The notes under the pieces are model-generated. The model did not search any database. It worked only from the letters and a program-made list of their open reading frames with translations, and had not been told where the DNA came from. 64,000 nt of DNA. It comes from Methanosarcina acetivorans C2A (GTDB taxonomy: Archaea; Halobacteriota; Methanosarcinia; Methanosarcinales; Methanosarcinaceae). A program made the translations under genes and the position numbers. The stretch lies in the NCBI RefSeq assembly GCF_000007345.1, contig NC_003552.1:3100001-3164000 (forward strand), written 5' to 3'. Shown one piece after another: positions 8,228-19,177 of the stretch. Within the stretch, counting starts at the first letter, position 1, and every line of letters begins with the position of its first letter.

Positions 8228-11200
8228 TCATTTTCTTTCCCTTAGTTGAATATCGGGAGAATCCCAGATTTCAGCCTCGAAGAAGTAATATTCCCCGTCT
8301 TCTCCGGCGATTGCTGTTTCAAAGGAAGTCCAGGATTCGTCAGTGAACCTTTTCAGGACGACCGTGGAGATATCTGCGTTATTTTCTTCAATCCAGGATT
8401 TTGAAACTCTGAATTCTATAACTGCCTTATTGATATTCCCGGAGTTTTCAAACTCTTCGCTGCCTGCCAGAAGATTCATACTCTGAGAAATTTCAAAACC
8501 TGGGGAGACAGCATAGTCCAGTTCGTCTTCCGGTTCGTCTTCCTGTTCACTGTCAATAGCCGAAGCTTCCTCTTCGAACCTTTCATATCCAGAAGGTATC
8601 CTTGTGGAATACTTCCAGGGTTCAAAGACGATTTCAGTGATTCCAGTTTCGGAGTTGCCGAGAATGGACTCTATTTTCGAGTCTGAAACATCTTCTTGCG
8701 AGGCTTCAACTGCCCAGAAGTTTTCTGCGGGCTCTGCTGAAGTATCGGTATCATCCTCAAGATCCTGCCCTTCCGAATCATTATCCTCAGGCTGAGCCGG
8801 ACAATCGAAAAGCCAGGTTACCGGCAGATAATCCTGGCTGCCTGTGTAATTACTGATTACATAGGGAGTGTCCCCTATTCCGTCCCCATTGGAGTCCTGA
8901 CCTTCATAATCACTCCAGTAGTTCCCGATTTCGGAACTGTTCCAGGTGTTCAGGTATTCATCCTCAACGTTCTCCGTGTTGTTGAAGTAGTTCCTGTAAA
9001 TGAGGTTTCCGTAACTTTCATCAATCAGGATACCTCCATCATTGTTTGCAACGACGTTCGACACGAGGGTATTGGCATTTGGCCTTATTTTGTCTCCACT
9101 GCCTGTGCTGTCGTCCATCAGATAGAACCCGTATATGTTGTCGAGGACAGTGTTGTTGCTTAAATTGTTGTATTCAGACATCCAGAGTAAAATGCCTATT
9201 AAGTTCGAACCGGCATTGCTTTCATTAACGCTGCTGTTTTCGGAAACCCACATTGAAAGGCCGTAATAGTTTAAGTCTGCAGTATTTGTGTCCAGGGTGT
9301 TATTGCTTGAAAATGTCAGGTCTAAGCCGTAAATATTTTCCGAGGCATAGTTATTAATTAATCTATTATTGTCCGAAGCCTCCAGATAGATGCCTTCAAA
9401 GTTATCATTTGCCAGGTTTCCCGTAAACGTGTTATTTCCGGACCTATAAGCATAAACTCCGTAGAAATTGTCCGAGGCACTGTTGTTAAGCAGGCTGCTG
9501 TTCTCGGAAAGCGCCAGACAGATTCCGTACCCGCCATCAGAGAGGATGTTGTCTTCAAAAGTGGTATTTTCCGAACTTAAAACGAAAATGCCGGCATCGT
9601 TGTTTGAGGCAATATTGTTAGCAAGCAGACCGCCCTCAGCATTTTCGAGATAGATCCCGTAAAGGTTGTCCGATACTCTGTTATTTTCCAGCCTTGCTTC
9701 GCGTGTATTTTCGAGATAAATCCCGCACAGGTTATATTCCAGGGAAAGGTCCCTGACCGAAACATTCTGGCAGGAAACGAAATAAACGGTGCCTGCATTC
9801 GAGCTTGAATTAAGTTCGATTCCGTCTCTATTTACAAAGAAATAAATCGGCTTGCCGTCAACAAGGTTATTCGTTTCTATCCTGTTTGGCTCAAGCACCC
9901 CTCCGGCTCCGAAGTTAAAATAGTTGTCTGACATCGTGTTGTTCCGGAGCGTATTTCCCCAGGAACTGCTCAGGTAAAGCCCGTACAGCTTGTTGGAATC
10001 TGCGGTGTTGTTCTCAACGCTGTTTTCACAGGCGTTTTCAAACAGGATACCGTAGTCCCCATTTGAAACCGCACTGTTGTTTGCGATTTTACCGTACCCG
10101 GAATCCAGGAGATACATTCCTATGTCGTTATCTTCAAGGGTGTTGTTTTCAAGCAGGAAATTGCTTGTGTTGCAGAGGACAAGTCCCCAGTAGTTGTTTT
10201 CGAGGGCCAAGTCCCTGACAGTCACATTCTGGCAGTCGATACAGAAAACCGTCCCCGCCCCGAAAGAAGCATTTATTTCCAGGTCGCTTTTTCCGACAAT
10301 GTGGTAAACAGACTTGCGGTTAACGGTATTACTCTTATCGATATCGTTTATGGAGGAAAAGTCTGTAATTTTCAAATTATATTTATTGTTCACCATTTCA
10401 TTGCGGCGGAGCCTGTTATCCCCCGAAGCTCGAAGACAGATCCCGTACCCGTTTGAAATAGCTTTGTTCCGGAAGAGGGTATTGTTAGGGGAATCGTACA
10501 GATAGATCCCTGTATGGGTGTTTGAGATAGCATTGTTTGCCTGCACCGTATTGTCGGATGAGCCGTACATGCAAATCCCGAGCAGGTTATCTGTAAGAAT
10601 ATTGTTACAGATATTGTTTCCTCTGACATTGTAAAGGAGGATTCCGCAATTGGACAAAATGCTACCTGAATAATCACCTGCTCCGATTATGAAAAATCCG
10701 CTGATATTTACGGAATCGGCAGTAACATAAAACACAGAATCTTCCTGTTTATCGGACTGGACAACGGTGGCTTCAGGCCCGCACTCGGAGCGGATTGTCA
10801 GGGGCTTATCTACATTCACAGTTTCGCTGTACCAGCCATCGCGGACAATAATTGTTGAACCGGCGGTTGCCCTGTCCACTGCTTCCTGAATGGAAGAATA
10901 AGTGTTGGAGGAAGTACCGCATACATTGTCATCGTCAACATAAAGGATCACAGCCTGCTTCCCTACGGAAACACAGTCAATCCTGGAAGTGCCGTTAGCC
11001 CCAAATTCGTTTTCCACGGAAAGGGTTACAGTGTAGAGCCCCTCCTCGGAGTACGAATGTACCGGGTTTTGTTCGGTTGAATTGCTGCCATCCCCGAAGT
11101 CCCAGCTCCAGGCTGAAGGGGAATTCCTGCTTGCATCAATGAAACTGACCGCAAGTGGGGAAGCTCCCGAAGTAACATTAAGTACAAAAGCCGCTTCCGG

Positions 11201-12775
11201 AGCAACGTCCCTGTCAGTAAATGCCTTTATACAGGCGTTTGAGTTTTCAAGGATAGAAGAGAGGTCAACCCAGCTGATACCGTCAGGGCTGACATAACTT
11301 TCCCCTGCACCGGAGGAGGCCTGGCTGCTGTAACCATCTATCGGGTACTCCAGAGCAACAGGATATCCGTATTCAGGAGCACTGAACCTGAGTAACACCG
11401 AGAAATTCTGCCCTTTAGTGAGGGGAACTCCCTGATCCAGCCGGACAGTATGATACCCGGCACAGGTAAATGTCCCTTTCTCGGATGCTTCGGGGCCCTT
11501 GGGGTTTATAGGCCCGGAAATCGGATCGGTATAAATATAAACCTCATACTCAGCACCGGAATCCGTTGTATAGAAACTGACAGCACTGAGCGTCTCATTT
11601 TCTCCTGCTGCGAAAATATTGGCAGTCCAGGCAAAGGATTTTTGGGCATACCCGAAGCTGCTGACCCAGCCCAGAGGGTCATACTGGTATATGGAATCAT
11701 AGTCGTCAAGACTCTCTGCGGTGTAAATGGCATTATCCGTGCCTATTTTCGAGTCATAATAAGAAACATAGAAATAACCTTCATCTCCCCAGTCAGATCC
11801 CCAGGAATTCTTTACAATAAAAGCGCCATCTCCCGGAGCAGCCGGATTGAATTTGTTTTTATCAAAGGAGTCGTCCCAGCCGACAATAGCAACAAGGTGA
11901 TTGGAAAATTCCTCATCAGGATAATAATAACTGTTGTTAAAGGAATTAAAATAGGCAAGATCAATATAAATTGTGGAGGCAACTGCTCCGTATTCTTGCA
12001 GAGCCCGCTTGATGTTCTCGTTGTCCAGAGCCCCCTGCCTGTCCGGAATAAACAGAACTTCCTGAACATGTTTTACTGTTGGAAGCCCGTCCGGAGAAAG
12101 AATGGAATGGGAGTCATAGAGGTCATCCGTTTCAACAACAGGCCCGCTCCAGCGGGTGAGGTAAGCTACTGACATCAGGGTGACTCCACCTTCGTAATAA
12201 TCAAAACTCTCGGGATAATAGGGTGTGAGCAGATTTTTCATATTGTTTTCCGAAAAATCCCAGGTTTCCGAGGGGAGCAGGTAAGATTCAAGCGAGGAAT
12301 AGGCCCCGTGAGCCCAGCAGCTTCCCGAGTCTTTCTGATCTTTTACGGGGCTCACTTTCCCAAGCTCCCGAAGGTCGTAGAAAGGCTCAAAAGAGCCGGA
12401 GTCTTCCGCATCTTCAAGCGCTTTAAGGTGAGAAAGATCCACAGGGGCAGGGTTCAGCCCAGTAGTATGAACTACAGTCTTCTGTTCAGGCTCAGTTTCT
12501 GATTCTGTTTCGGAAGTCAATGAACTTCGGACGGAAAAAATCAAATCATCAATGTTTTCCATTTCATCCATTTGTTCCCGATATTCCAGAAATTCAGGGT
12601 TTACGGGAGCAAGAGAATAGTCTGCCCCGGAACTTCCTTCTGCAACCGGGTTTGCTGTCAAAGTCAACTGTTCAACGGTTTCACTTTCTTCAGCCTCAGC
12701 TGAACCTGCTGCCGCAAGCCCCAAAATAAGGATTAACGAAAGCAATAGCCTGATAGTAATATTCATATTTCTCAT
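8228..12775 (-). CDS. Giant secreted protein: papain-like (C1A) protease, PKD domain, NosD-type beta-helix, PGF-pre-PGF-like tail
   Basis: 1515 aa with a signal peptide (about 1-30). A C1A papain-like domain follows at about 130-365, with catalytic Cys in [14 protein letters not shown], His in [11 protein letters not shown] and Asn in [21 protein letters not shown] lectin-like beta segment leads to a PKD domain (about 540-610; AWSWDFGDG). A long right-handed beta-helix of NosD-like NNT-type repeats (about 620-1290) then starts from [17 protein letters not shown]. The last 90 residues ([20 protein letters not shown]) resemble a PGF-pre-PGF module, but no PGF-CTERM anchor follows. It is likely an exported enzyme that binds cell-surface polymer. 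The family of each module is clear; substrate and processing are not. Confidence 0.88.
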   Translation of the reverse strand: MRNMNITIRLLLSLILILGLAAAGSAEAEESETVEQLTLTANPVAEGSSGADYSLAPVNPEFLEYREQMDEMENIDDLIFSVRSSLTSETESETEPEQKTVVHTTGLNPAPVDLSHLKALEDAEDSGSFEPFYDLRELGKVSPVKDQKDSGSCWAHGAYSSLESYLLPSETWDFSENNMKNLLTPYYPESFDYYEGGVTLMSVAYLTRWSGPVVETDDLYDSHSILSPDGLPTVKHVQEVLFIPDRQGALDNENIKRALQEYGAVASTIYIDLAYFNSFNNSYYYPDEEFSNHLVAIVGWDDSFDKNKFNPAAPGDGAFIVKNSWGSDWGDEGYFYVSYYDSKIGTDNAIYTAESLDDYDSIYQYDPLGWVSSFGYAQKSFAWTANIFAAGENETLSAVSFYTTDSGAEYEVYIYTDPISGPINPKGPEASEKGTFTCAGYHTVRLDQGVPLTKGQNFSVLLRFSAPEYGYPVALEYPIDGYSSQASSGAGESYVSPDGISWVDLSSILENSNACIKAFTDRDVAPEAAFVLNVTSGASPLAVSFIDASRNSPSAWSWDFGDGSNSTEQNPVHSYSEEGLYTVTLSVENEFGANGTSRIDCVSVGKQAVILYVDDDNVCGTSSNTYSSIQEAVDRATAGSTIIVRDGWYSETVNVDKPLTIRSECGPEATVVQSDKQEDSVFYVTADSVNISGFFIIGAGDYSGSILSNCGILLYNVRGNNICNNILTDNLLGICMYGSSDNTVQANNAISNTHTGIYLYDSPNNTLFRNKAISNGYGICLRASGDNRLRRNEMVNNKYNLKITDFSSINDIDKSNTVNRKSVYHIVGKSDLEINASFGAGTVFCIDCQNVTVRDLALENNYWGLVLCNTSNFLLENNTLEDNDIGMYLLDSGYGKIANNSAVSNGDYGILFENACENSVENNTADSNKLYGLYLSSSWGNTLRNNTMSDNYFNFGAGGVLEPNRIETNNLVDGKPIYFFVNRDGIELNSSSNAGTVYFVSCQNVSVRDLSLEYNLCGIYLENTREARLENNRVSDNLYGIYLENAEGGLLANNIASNNDAGIFVLSSENTTFEDNILSDGGYGICLALSENSSLLNNSASDNFYGVYAYRSGNNTFTGNLANDNFEGIYLEASDNNRLINNYASENIYGLDLTFSSNNTLDTNTADLNYYGLSMWVSENSSVNESNAGSNLIGILLWMSEYNNLSNNTVLDNIYGFYLMDDSTGSGDKIRPNANTLVSNVVANNDGGILIDESYGNLIYRNYFNNTENVEDEYLNTWNSSEIGNYWSDYEGQDSNGDGIGDTPYVISNYTGSQDYLPVTWLFDCPAQPEDNDSEGQDLEDDTDTSAEPAENFWAVEASQEDVSDSKIESILGNSETGITEIVFEPWKYSTRIPSGYERFEEEASAIDSEQEDEPEDELDYAVSPGFEISQSMNLLAGSEEFENSGNINKAVIEFRVSKSWIEENNADISTVVLKRFTDESWTSFETAIAGEDGEYYFFEAEIWDSPDIQLRERK

Positions 12776-13259
12776 GAAAAACCTCCCTCAAGTAAGAAAA
12801 AGGCGGGCTTGTTTTCACAACCTGCCGGAGTTTTAAACATTGTTTTTAACAGGCACCTCTCTGTCAAAGGAAATGAAAAGGCTCAGGCATTTAAACGAAA
12901 CAATAAGACCTGGATGCCGGGATAGTCCCTTGCATACCGGCTTGAAATCTGCCTGAAAATATAAAGAAATACAAAAATTGCATACCACAGTTTAAAATGT
13001 GCAATATTTTATTAAAGTGAGGAAGTAAAACAGTGAGAGGTATAAATAAGTTCCGAAATTTTTGTGCAACGACAAAAGAAAGCCCCTGCTAAAGGAAAAA
13101 TCAAAAATAAGGGCATATAAGGGAGTATCAGAGTTAGTAAATATGGAAAACTCAGGGAAGGGTAAGGTAAGTGAAGCAGCCTGGTACCGGCCGTGTGGCT
13201 TTGCAGCAAAACCGCGCAGAAAGACGTAAAACATATAAGTCCCGCATCCCAGAGGATCA
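12776..13259. other. Divergent intergenic region
   Basis: About 480 bp separate the minus-strand protease gene from the plus-strand tsr3 gene. It must hold both promoters. A TATA-like ACATATAAG lies at about 13231-13239, 24-32 nt before tsr3, and would give a very short leader. Nothing else is recognised. Confidence 0.45.
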
Positions 13260-13262
13260 ATG

Positions 13263-13784
13263 ATGAATCCGACAAATAGCCGGGACGTTCCCCTATACAT
13301 CTACCATGCCGGGCAGTGTGACCCGAAGAAGTGCACGGGAAGAAAAATGGCACGTTTTGAGCTTGCCCGCCTTTACGATAAGATTTCAAGGCTGCCCAGA
13401 TCCGCGATTTTGCTTGACCCGATGGCAGAGAAGGCTCTCTCGCCAGCTGATGACCCGAAGAAAGGAATTATAGTGCTTGACTGCTCCTGGGAAGAAGTGG
13501 AAAGGGTATTTCCCGAACTGGAAAAGCTGAACCTGGAACACAGGGCTCTTCCTTACATGCTTGCAGGCAATCCGGTGAACTTCGGAAGGCCTTTCAAACT
13601 CAACTCTGCAGAGGCTTTTGCAGCCGCCCTGTACATTTTAGGCTACAAAGAACAGGCCGAAAAAGTCATGTCCAAGTTTAACTGGGGGCACAGTTTTCTG
13701 GAGCTGAACAGGGAGCCCCTTGACGAATACGCCACTGCAAAAAACAGCTCCGAGATTGTGGAAATCCAGAGCCACTATATCTGA
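13263..13784 (+). CDS. tsr3: Tsr3: rRNA aminocarboxypropyltransferase
   Basis: 173 aa matching the archaeal/eukaryotic Tsr3 family (formerly DUF367): N-terminal [15 protein letters not shown], then [30 protein letters not shown] and [24 protein letters not shown]. Tsr3 transfers the aminocarboxypropyl group of SAM to a small-subunit rRNA pseudouridine derivative late in ribosome maturation. Two ATGs are adjacent (13260, 13263); GAGGA at 13252-13256 favours the second. The gene sits 51 bp before a LOG-like gene on the same strand, likely co-transcribed. Confidence 0.93.
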   Translation: MNPTNSRDVPLYIYHAGQCDPKKCTGRKMARFELARLYDKISRLPRSAILLDPMAEKALSPADDPKKGIIVLDCSWEEVERVFPELEKLNLEHRALPYMLAGNPVNFGRPFKLNSAEAFAAALYILGYKEQAEKVMSKFNWGHSFLELNREPLDEYATAKNSSEIVEIQSHYI

Positions 13785-13835
13785 AAGCAGCTCCGTTTAG
13801 AGAAAAGAAAAAGTAGTAAAACAGGAGGGAATACA

Positions 13836-14345
13836 GTGAAACCGCAAGTAAGGACTCAGATCGGGGTAATAGGAGCCGGGACCTGCAGCATGGAGACGCG
13901 AACCCTTGCAGAAGCTGTGGGACGAGAGATTGCAAAAAAGGGAGCCATCCTGCTCTGCGGAGGCCTGGGGGGAGTAATGGAAGCTGCAGCGAAAGGGGCA
14001 AAACTTGAGGGAGGCATGACCACAGGAATCCTGCCCGGAATCCTGAGAGAGGAAGCAAACCCCTGGATAGATGTAGCCGTGCTCAGCGGAATGGGACATG
14101 CCAGAAACGCCCTTATAGCCCAGTCCTCAGATGCTCTGATTGCGGTTGACGGGGAGTATGGTACACTTTCGGAAATAGCTTTCGGCCTTAAGATGGGAAA
14201 GCCTGTGGTATTGCTGGAGTCAAAATGGAAAATCGAAGGTACGAAGAGCGCAAGAAGCCCGCTGGAGGCTGTGGAACTCGCTTTCAGGCTCATTGAGGAA
14301 AGGAAAAAAAGGGAAAAAATAGGGCGAAAAAAGAGCGAAAAATAG
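13836..14345 (+). CDS. LOG / TIGR00725-family Rossmann-fold protein
   Basis: 169 aa with the nucleotide-binding pattern of the LOG/TIGR00725 family: GVIGAGTCSMETRTLAEAVG at the start, LLCGGLGGVMEAAAKGA and the active-site-like region GGMTTGILPG, later AVDGEYGTLSEIAFGLKMGKP. Relatives act as nucleotide 5'-monophosphate phosphoribohydrolases or bind similar ligands; the substrate here is unknown. The Lys-rich C-terminus (ERKKREKIGRKKSEK) is low-complexity. It follows tsr3 closely, and an AGGAGG precedes the ATG by 9 nt. Confidence 0.85.
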   Translation: MKPQVRTQIGVIGAGTCSMETRTLAEAVGREIAKKGAILLCGGLGGVMEAAAKGAKLEGGMTTGILPGILREEANPWIDVAVLSGMGHARNALIAQSSDALIAVDGEYGTLSEIAFGLKMGKPVVLLESKWKIEGTKSARSPLEAVELAFRLIEERKKREKIGRKKSEK

Positions 14346-14623
14346 AGAGAAACTGGAAAACATTAGAAAAAAATTATGAAAAATTATGAGTGAAGTGGAA
14401 TCGGGAAAAAGGAAAAAAACAGGCAAATAAAGAAAAATCAGGAATATCCGAACCTGATTATAGTTCCGGATAGTAGAATATTCTGAGTATTTGATCCATA
14501 AATTTATATCACAAAAGGAAACTTCAAGAATTAGGAGGCAGGCTTCGACTCATACTGGCAGGAGTTCAGGGGTACGCCAGTATTCCTCCATAAAATGTAA
14601 GAAAAGTTATATCGGAGTTTTAA

Positions 14624-16882
14624 ATGCACCTTATCGTAACGGAAAAAAATATAGCAGCAAGGAGGATAGCTGCGATTCTGGCTCCAAAAAGTCCTAAGAA
14701 GGAAAGAGTCAGCGGAGTAGACGTATACCGGTACGAGCTTGGAAAAGGCAAAAGCAGGCAGGAGACTGCAGTAGTAGGGCTTTCCGGGCATATTGTCGGG
14801 ATAGATTTTCAAAAAGAGTACAACAACTGGCAGAAGGTTGATGCCAGAGCCCTGATCGACGCTGAGATTACGACGACTCCAATCAACCGGAAGATAGTGA
14901 CCGCTTTAAGGACCCTTGGAAAAGAAGCAGATAGGGTCACAATTGCAACTGACTACGACCGGGAAGGGGAACTGATAGGAGTCGAAGCTCTGAATATCAT
15001 AAAGAAGGTGAACCCGGAGGTACCTTTTGACAGGGTCCGCTACAGTGCAATCACCCCAAAAGCAATTGATGCAGCATTTACAAACCCTACAAGTGTTGAT
15101 TTTGACCTTGCCGATGCAGGCCACTCCAGGCAGGTTATTGACCTGGTCTGGGGAGCTGCCCTTACCCGATATATTTCCCTTGCAGCAGGCAGGCTCGGGA
15201 AAATGTTCCTATCCGTTGGAAGGGTGCAATCCCCAACCTTATCACTTGTAGTCGACAGGGAAAAAGAGAGAAATATTTTTGTTCCTACTCCTTACTGGGA
15301 AATCCACGTCGAACTTGAAACAAAAGCAGGTGAGACTTTTTCAGCCCAGCACTCAACCCGCCGTTTCCTGGACAAAGAGGAAGCTACAGCGGTCTTTAAG
15401 AAACTGGGAAAAAAAGCCGAATTAAAAGAGATAGAAAAGGGCACAAAAAGTGACCTGCCCCCGACCCCATTTAATACTACAGGCTTTATCAGCGCGGCAA
15501 ACTCAATCGGGCTCAGCCCTGCAAACGCCATGCGTATAGCCGAATCCCTCTACACTAACGGGTATATATCTTATCCCAGGACCGACAATACGGTTTATCC
15601 CGAAACCCTTGACCTCAGGGCTCAAATTGAAATCTTTACGGAAGGGCCTTTTAAGGAGTTCGCAGACGCCCTGCTTGAGAAAGCCGAACTTGTTCCCACC
15701 CGCGGGAAAAAAGAAACAACAGACCACCCCCCTATCTATCCGGCGTCCCTTGCAAAGGAATCCGAGTTAAAAGAAGAGGAATGGAAGGTCTACGAGCTTG
15801 TGGTCAGGCGCTTTTTTGCAACCTTCGCAGGACCCAGCACCTGGGAGACCATGCGCCTGAGACTCGAAATCAATGCCGAAGAGTTCAGGGCAAACGGAGC
15901 AAGATTGCTGGAACCGGGATGGCGCTGGTATTACCCTTACAATGTCCCTGAAGACAGGCTGTTTCCGGAACTCAGCGAAGGAGAAATCCTTAAAGTCATA
16001 AAAAAAGAGATGCTGGACAAAGAAACCCAGCCACCCGGCCGTTACGGGCAGGGCAGGCTGATCAACATAATGGAAGAGCTGGGTCTTGGCACAAAAGCTA
16101 CCCGCCATGAGATTATCAGCAAGCTCTATTCCAGGGCATATATCCACGGAAACCCGGTACAGCCCACAAATACCTCTTTTGCCGTGGTGGAAACTCTTGA
16201 AAAATACTCGCCTACGATCACAAAACCGGACATGACAAAGCTGCTTGAAGAAAATATGGACCTGATCGCAGAAGGCAAAATTAAAGAGGACACTGTCCTT
16301 GAAGAGTCCAGAGAAATGCTCCAGCAGGTATTTTCGGAACTCGACAAAAACAGGGACAAAATCATAGAGTCCCTGCAGGCAGGTCTCAGGGAAGACAAGA
16401 TCATAGGCAACTGCTCCTTATGCGGAAACGAACTCATGATCCGCCGCTCGAAAAGAGGAAGCCGCTTTATAGGCTGCAGCAATTACCCTAACTGTACCTT
16501 CTCCCTCCCCCTACCAAAGAGCGGCCAGATCGTGGTTACAGACAAGCAATGCGAGACACACGGCCTGCACCACATCCGCATAATTAATGCCGGAAAACGC
16601 CCCTGGGACCTCGGCTGCCCCCAGTGCAACTTTATCGAATGGCAAAAAACCCAGAAAGAAAAGCAGGCCCAGCAGCCGAAAAAAGAAAAGCCCAAGACAA
16701 TTAAAGACATCGAAGGCGTGGGAAAAGCCACTGCAGGAAAACTGGAAGAAGCAGGGATCACAAGCGTGGAAGCCCTGGCAGAAGCCGATCCCATAGAACT
16801 CGCAAAAACAATAAAGACCAGCGTAAAAAAGGTCAAAACCTGGCAGATCTCATGTAACGGCGGCATAGTTGAGGACCTATAA
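14624..16882 (+). CDS. topA: DNA topoisomerase I (type IA)
   Basis: 752 aa. A Toprim domain starts the protein (LIVTEKNIAARRIA at 3-16; DYDREGELIG at about 110-119). The type IA core carries the active-site tyrosine in GYISYPRTDNTVYP (about residue 320). Zinc-finger modules follow (CSLCGNELM ... CSNYPNC, then CETHGLHH ... CPQCN), and the tail is a helix-hairpin-helix domain (IEGVGKATAGKLEEAGI). It relaxes negatively supercoiled DNA. CGGAG at 14614 supports the ATG at 14624. Length and domain order are normal for euryarchaeal TopA. Confidence 0.97.
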   Translation: MHLIVTEKNIAARRIAAILAPKSPKKERVSGVDVYRYELGKGKSRQETAVVGLSGHIVGIDFQKEYNNWQKVDARALIDAEITTTPINRKIVTALRTLGKEADRVTIATDYDREGELIGVEALNIIKKVNPEVPFDRVRYSAITPKAIDAAFTNPTSVDFDLADAGHSRQVIDLVWGAALTRYISLAAGRLGKMFLSVGRVQSPTLSLVVDREKERNIFVPTPYWEIHVELETKAGETFSAQHSTRRFLDKEEATAVFKKLGKKAELKEIEKGTKSDLPPTPFNTTGFISAANSIGLSPANAMRIAESLYTNGYISYPRTDNTVYPETLDLRAQIEIFTEGPFKEFADALLEKAELVPTRGKKETTDHPPIYPASLAKESELKEEEWKVYELVVRRFFATFAGPSTWETMRLRLEINAEEFRANGARLLEPGWRWYYPYNVPEDRLFPELSEGEILKVIKKEMLDKETQPPGRYGQGRLINIMEELGLGTKATRHEIISKLYSRAYIHGNPVQPTNTSFAVVETLEKYSPTITKPDMTKLLEENMDLIAEGKIKEDTVLEESREMLQQVFSELDKNRDKIIESLQAGLREDKIIGNCSLCGNELMIRRSKRGSRFIGCSNYPNCTFSLPLPKSGQIVVTDKQCETHGLHHIRIINAGKRPWDLGCPQCNFIEWQKTQKEKQAQQPKKEKPKTIKDIEGVGKATAGKLEEAGITSVEALAEADPIELAKTIKTSVKKVKTWQISCNGGIVEDL

Positions 16883-16954
16883 ACTGAGGGCTTCTGAAAA
16901 TAGAGGGAATTTGTAAAAAAAGTCCTTAGTATACCTGAATTGTGCCTTGCGCTG

Positions 16955-17030
16955 GTTCCACTTCCCGAGTTTCGCTTCGGGAGCACGAGGTCCTTTTCGC
17001 TCGCTTTGCTCGCTCAAGAGGACTAATTGC
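16955..17030 (-). repeat. Dispersed structured repeat, copy 2 (inverted)
   Basis: Reverse complement of the repeat at 53191-53305: CTTCCCGAGTTTCGCTTCGGG, then GCACGAGGTCCTTTTCGCTC and GCTCAAGAGGACTAATTG. It lies just downstream of topA. The palindromic CCCGAG.TTTCG.CTTCGGG core can form a hairpin, which could act at the 3' end of the topA message, but this is inference. Confidence 0.55.
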
Positions 17031-17055
17031 CAAGGGGACTAATTGCCAAGGGGAC
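17021..17055. repeat. 16-bp tandem repeat, three copies
   Basis: Unit AAGGGGACTAATTGCC (first copy with A for the second G run) repeated about three times at the outer edge of the dispersed repeat. It looks like replication slippage. Confidence 0.6.
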
Positions 17056-17077
17056 TAATTGCTATACTTCTTACATG

Positions 17078-17345
17078 TACAACCTTATTCGCTATACCGA
17101 GTCATTCTTGTCACGCTCGACGCAGAAGAGCGGTCTTTCCCAAAAAGACACGATAGAAGAAGAGTAAAAGCAGATAATATCTACTTCTGCTTTTTACTTC
17201 TATATAATTGAATTTTCAGGCTTCTTCCTTCTACCTTCGTTCTACGTCTACTTCTATCTTCTTTCTGTAAAGTGCCGTCAGATAAGCTTGCAGAGGCGCT
17301 TATATTTTAACCTGTGGATTTTAAATGAGGCTACCCAGGTAACGA
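17078..17345. repeat. Direct repeat A flanking the esterase pseudogene
   Basis: Diverged copy of 19178-19466. Shared blocks in the same order are GTACAACxTTATTCxCTATAC, CACGCTCGACGCAG.AGAGCGGTCTTT, and near the end GCCGxCAGAxAAGCTxGC.GAGGCGCTTATATTT then TGAGG..CCCAGGT. The central parts are unrelated low-complexity sequence. CGCTC...GAGCG can pair. Non-coding; function unknown. Confidence 0.6.
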
Positions 17346-17549
17346 AAAATATTCTTCAGACAGGGAAGGCAGGAAGCCGAAGAGTTTTACTGTCTTGTGT
17401 TAGCATCCCATTATTGCAACGGTGGCCCACCATGGGAATATTCAGTAGAATCCAGGACCGCCAGCCAGTAGAAATCGCTGAAGCTTTGAGGAGTTAATGG
17501 GAAATAAGTCGGGTTCTTCGTGCTGCCCGAGCGAGTAGGAAGAGCTTCG

Positions 17550-18700
17550 ATTTCCTAGCCTGGAAGCCCCTGGCCTTTGTGAATTGGAATGAACCGCACC
17601 GGCCCCGGCATGGTGGTCAGCATCTCTTCAAGAGTGCCGGCTTCGGGTTGGGCGATGCCATTTGCATCAGAAACTCCTAAGGCCGAACCGATGAGGGCAT
17701 AGCGCGGGCCAAACATCTCCTTGAGGTGAGAGCCTGCGGGCCATCATGTTAAGAGGTCAGAGCCTAATTGCCATTCTGCCTTTCCTCGCTTCAGGTGGCT
17801 GTTATGAGCAAAAACCAGCACTTTTCCTCGACCACGTTCACGGGATACAATATACTCCAGATTAGCAGCTACTCCAGATTAGCAGCTACTCCAGATTAGC
17901 AGCCATCATCGCATCACGAAGTCCGAGCCCGCTGACAAGTCGGTAGCCTGGTTTGCCTGTGGTTCTGGCCATCACGGCATGGCAGTTCAGCAACTGCCGT
18001 GATACCGTTGCATAGTGTACGGCTTCCAGATAACGAAGTTTGTCGCTTTTTGCCACCAGTTCTGGACGGCGTACATGCAGTTCCGAAATGAGATTTTCCG
18101 TCTCAATCCGGAGAGCCGTTGCGGCTGGGGACAGACCTGTCGACTTCGTCGGGTCCATCATCGCAGCAGGATTCTCCCAATCGAAGTCCTGACCAAGAAG
18201 CTGGTCGATACATTTTCGATGCTCCTGACTGCTGGCGTTATCAATCGAGGCGAGGTAATCGAGAACAAAATACAGGACCCTGCGTGGACTATCGGTACCG
18301 GTCATTTCTGTCGGGCTATCGAAGCCATAAAACAGGAGTTTGACGAGATTGGAAGGATCAGCATGATATAGCCGCACCCACTCCACAAGTTCTCAATTTG
18401 CGTCGAGACTGACGAAGCCGTGACTGAATCCGGTGTCCTTCACGCCCTCATAAGATTTCGGGCTGTGACCGGCGACGTACTATTCACTATGTGTGCCCTG
18501 GGGAAACTGCTCTAGATTGTAAAGGCTCTGTAGCCATGCTACTCCACTCGGCGCTGGAAGAGCCTGTTGCGAAGTATTAGAATATTCTCACCGCCATGAA
18601 GGGCCTCTCCGAAGCCGAGCAGCTCCACCGAGTCGCCAAGTGAGGCGATGACCCTGTCGATGGAGGCGTTGAAAGTTTCGGATGAATTAACAGAAAAAGG
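17550..18700 (-). pseudogene. Erythromycin esterase family, decayed
   Basis: Read on the minus strand in several frames, this region encodes most of an erythromycin-esterase-like protein: DRVIASLGDSVELLGFGEALHGG near 18650, a stretch with stops, then an open 166-codon piece at 18386-17886 (EWVRLYHADPSN ... YLEAVHYATVSRQLLN ... LGLRDAMMAANLE), SRERGRGKVLVFAHNSHLKR after a frameshift, and EMFGPRYALIGSALGV near the end. Intact members hydrolyse macrolide lactones or related esters. At least two in-frame stops in the 5' part and a 17-bp triplication at 17854-17904 break the frame. GC content is higher than the flanks, suggesting acquisition and later decay. Confidence 0.8.
17854..17904. repeat. 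17-bp tandem triplication inside the esterase pseudogene
   Basis: ACTCCAGATTAGCAGCT occurs three times in a row (last base differs in copy 3). Two extra 17-bp copies add 34 bp, which is not a multiple of three, so the expansion itself frameshifts the esterase reading frame between ANLE and YIVSRE-like coding. Confidence 0.8.
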
Positions 18701-18985
18701 AATAGCTTCGTGTAGAATCCATTCTCGAAGGCGCTATACTCCGAGTCAGAACTTCTCTGAAAAAATGAATTTTTTTCATATCCCCAAGAGCTCCTGGTAA
18801 TTTAGACTAATCCATTTAGTAACTGCAAAACAGCATATCACATGATAAAAGGTGCTACCCTATGCGGAGTGAGCTAGTTTTTGGAGCAGTAAGCTTGTCG
18901 GCAAACTCTTACCGGGCTTATAGAAACAAAATGCCATGTGAAGAACTACAGGAAAAAATTTAACTTTTGCATCCTTTAAGGAACT

Positions 18986-19126
18986 ATGCCTACTTTTACT
19001 GATGCTGCTACAAGCTCTGCTACTCAAATAATACCAGGAGAATTATTCCTTGCAATTCTCTTTATTTTGATTATCTGTTTTTTCTATTTATACTACAGAA
19101 AATACTACAGAAAAAAGAGAAAGTGA
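18986..19126 (+). CDS. Small single-pass membrane protein, 46 aa
   Basis: ATG at 18986 to TGA at 19126. A polar N-terminus (MPTFTDAATSSATQ) is followed by one strong hydrophobic helix (LFLAILFILIICFFYLYY) and a basic tail (RKYYRKKRK), a classic N-out/C-in small membrane protein. The ribosome site (AAGGAAC) is weak and close. It lies between the esterase pseudogene and direct repeat B. No homologue is recognised; whether it is expressed is open. Confidence 0.4.
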   Translation: MPTFTDAATSSATQIIPGELFLAILFILIICFFYLYYRKYYRKKRK

Positions 19127-19177
19127 TCTTGCTGAAATTTTCTTTTTGAAAATTCGGTGAAAAGTTTGAATTCTGAC

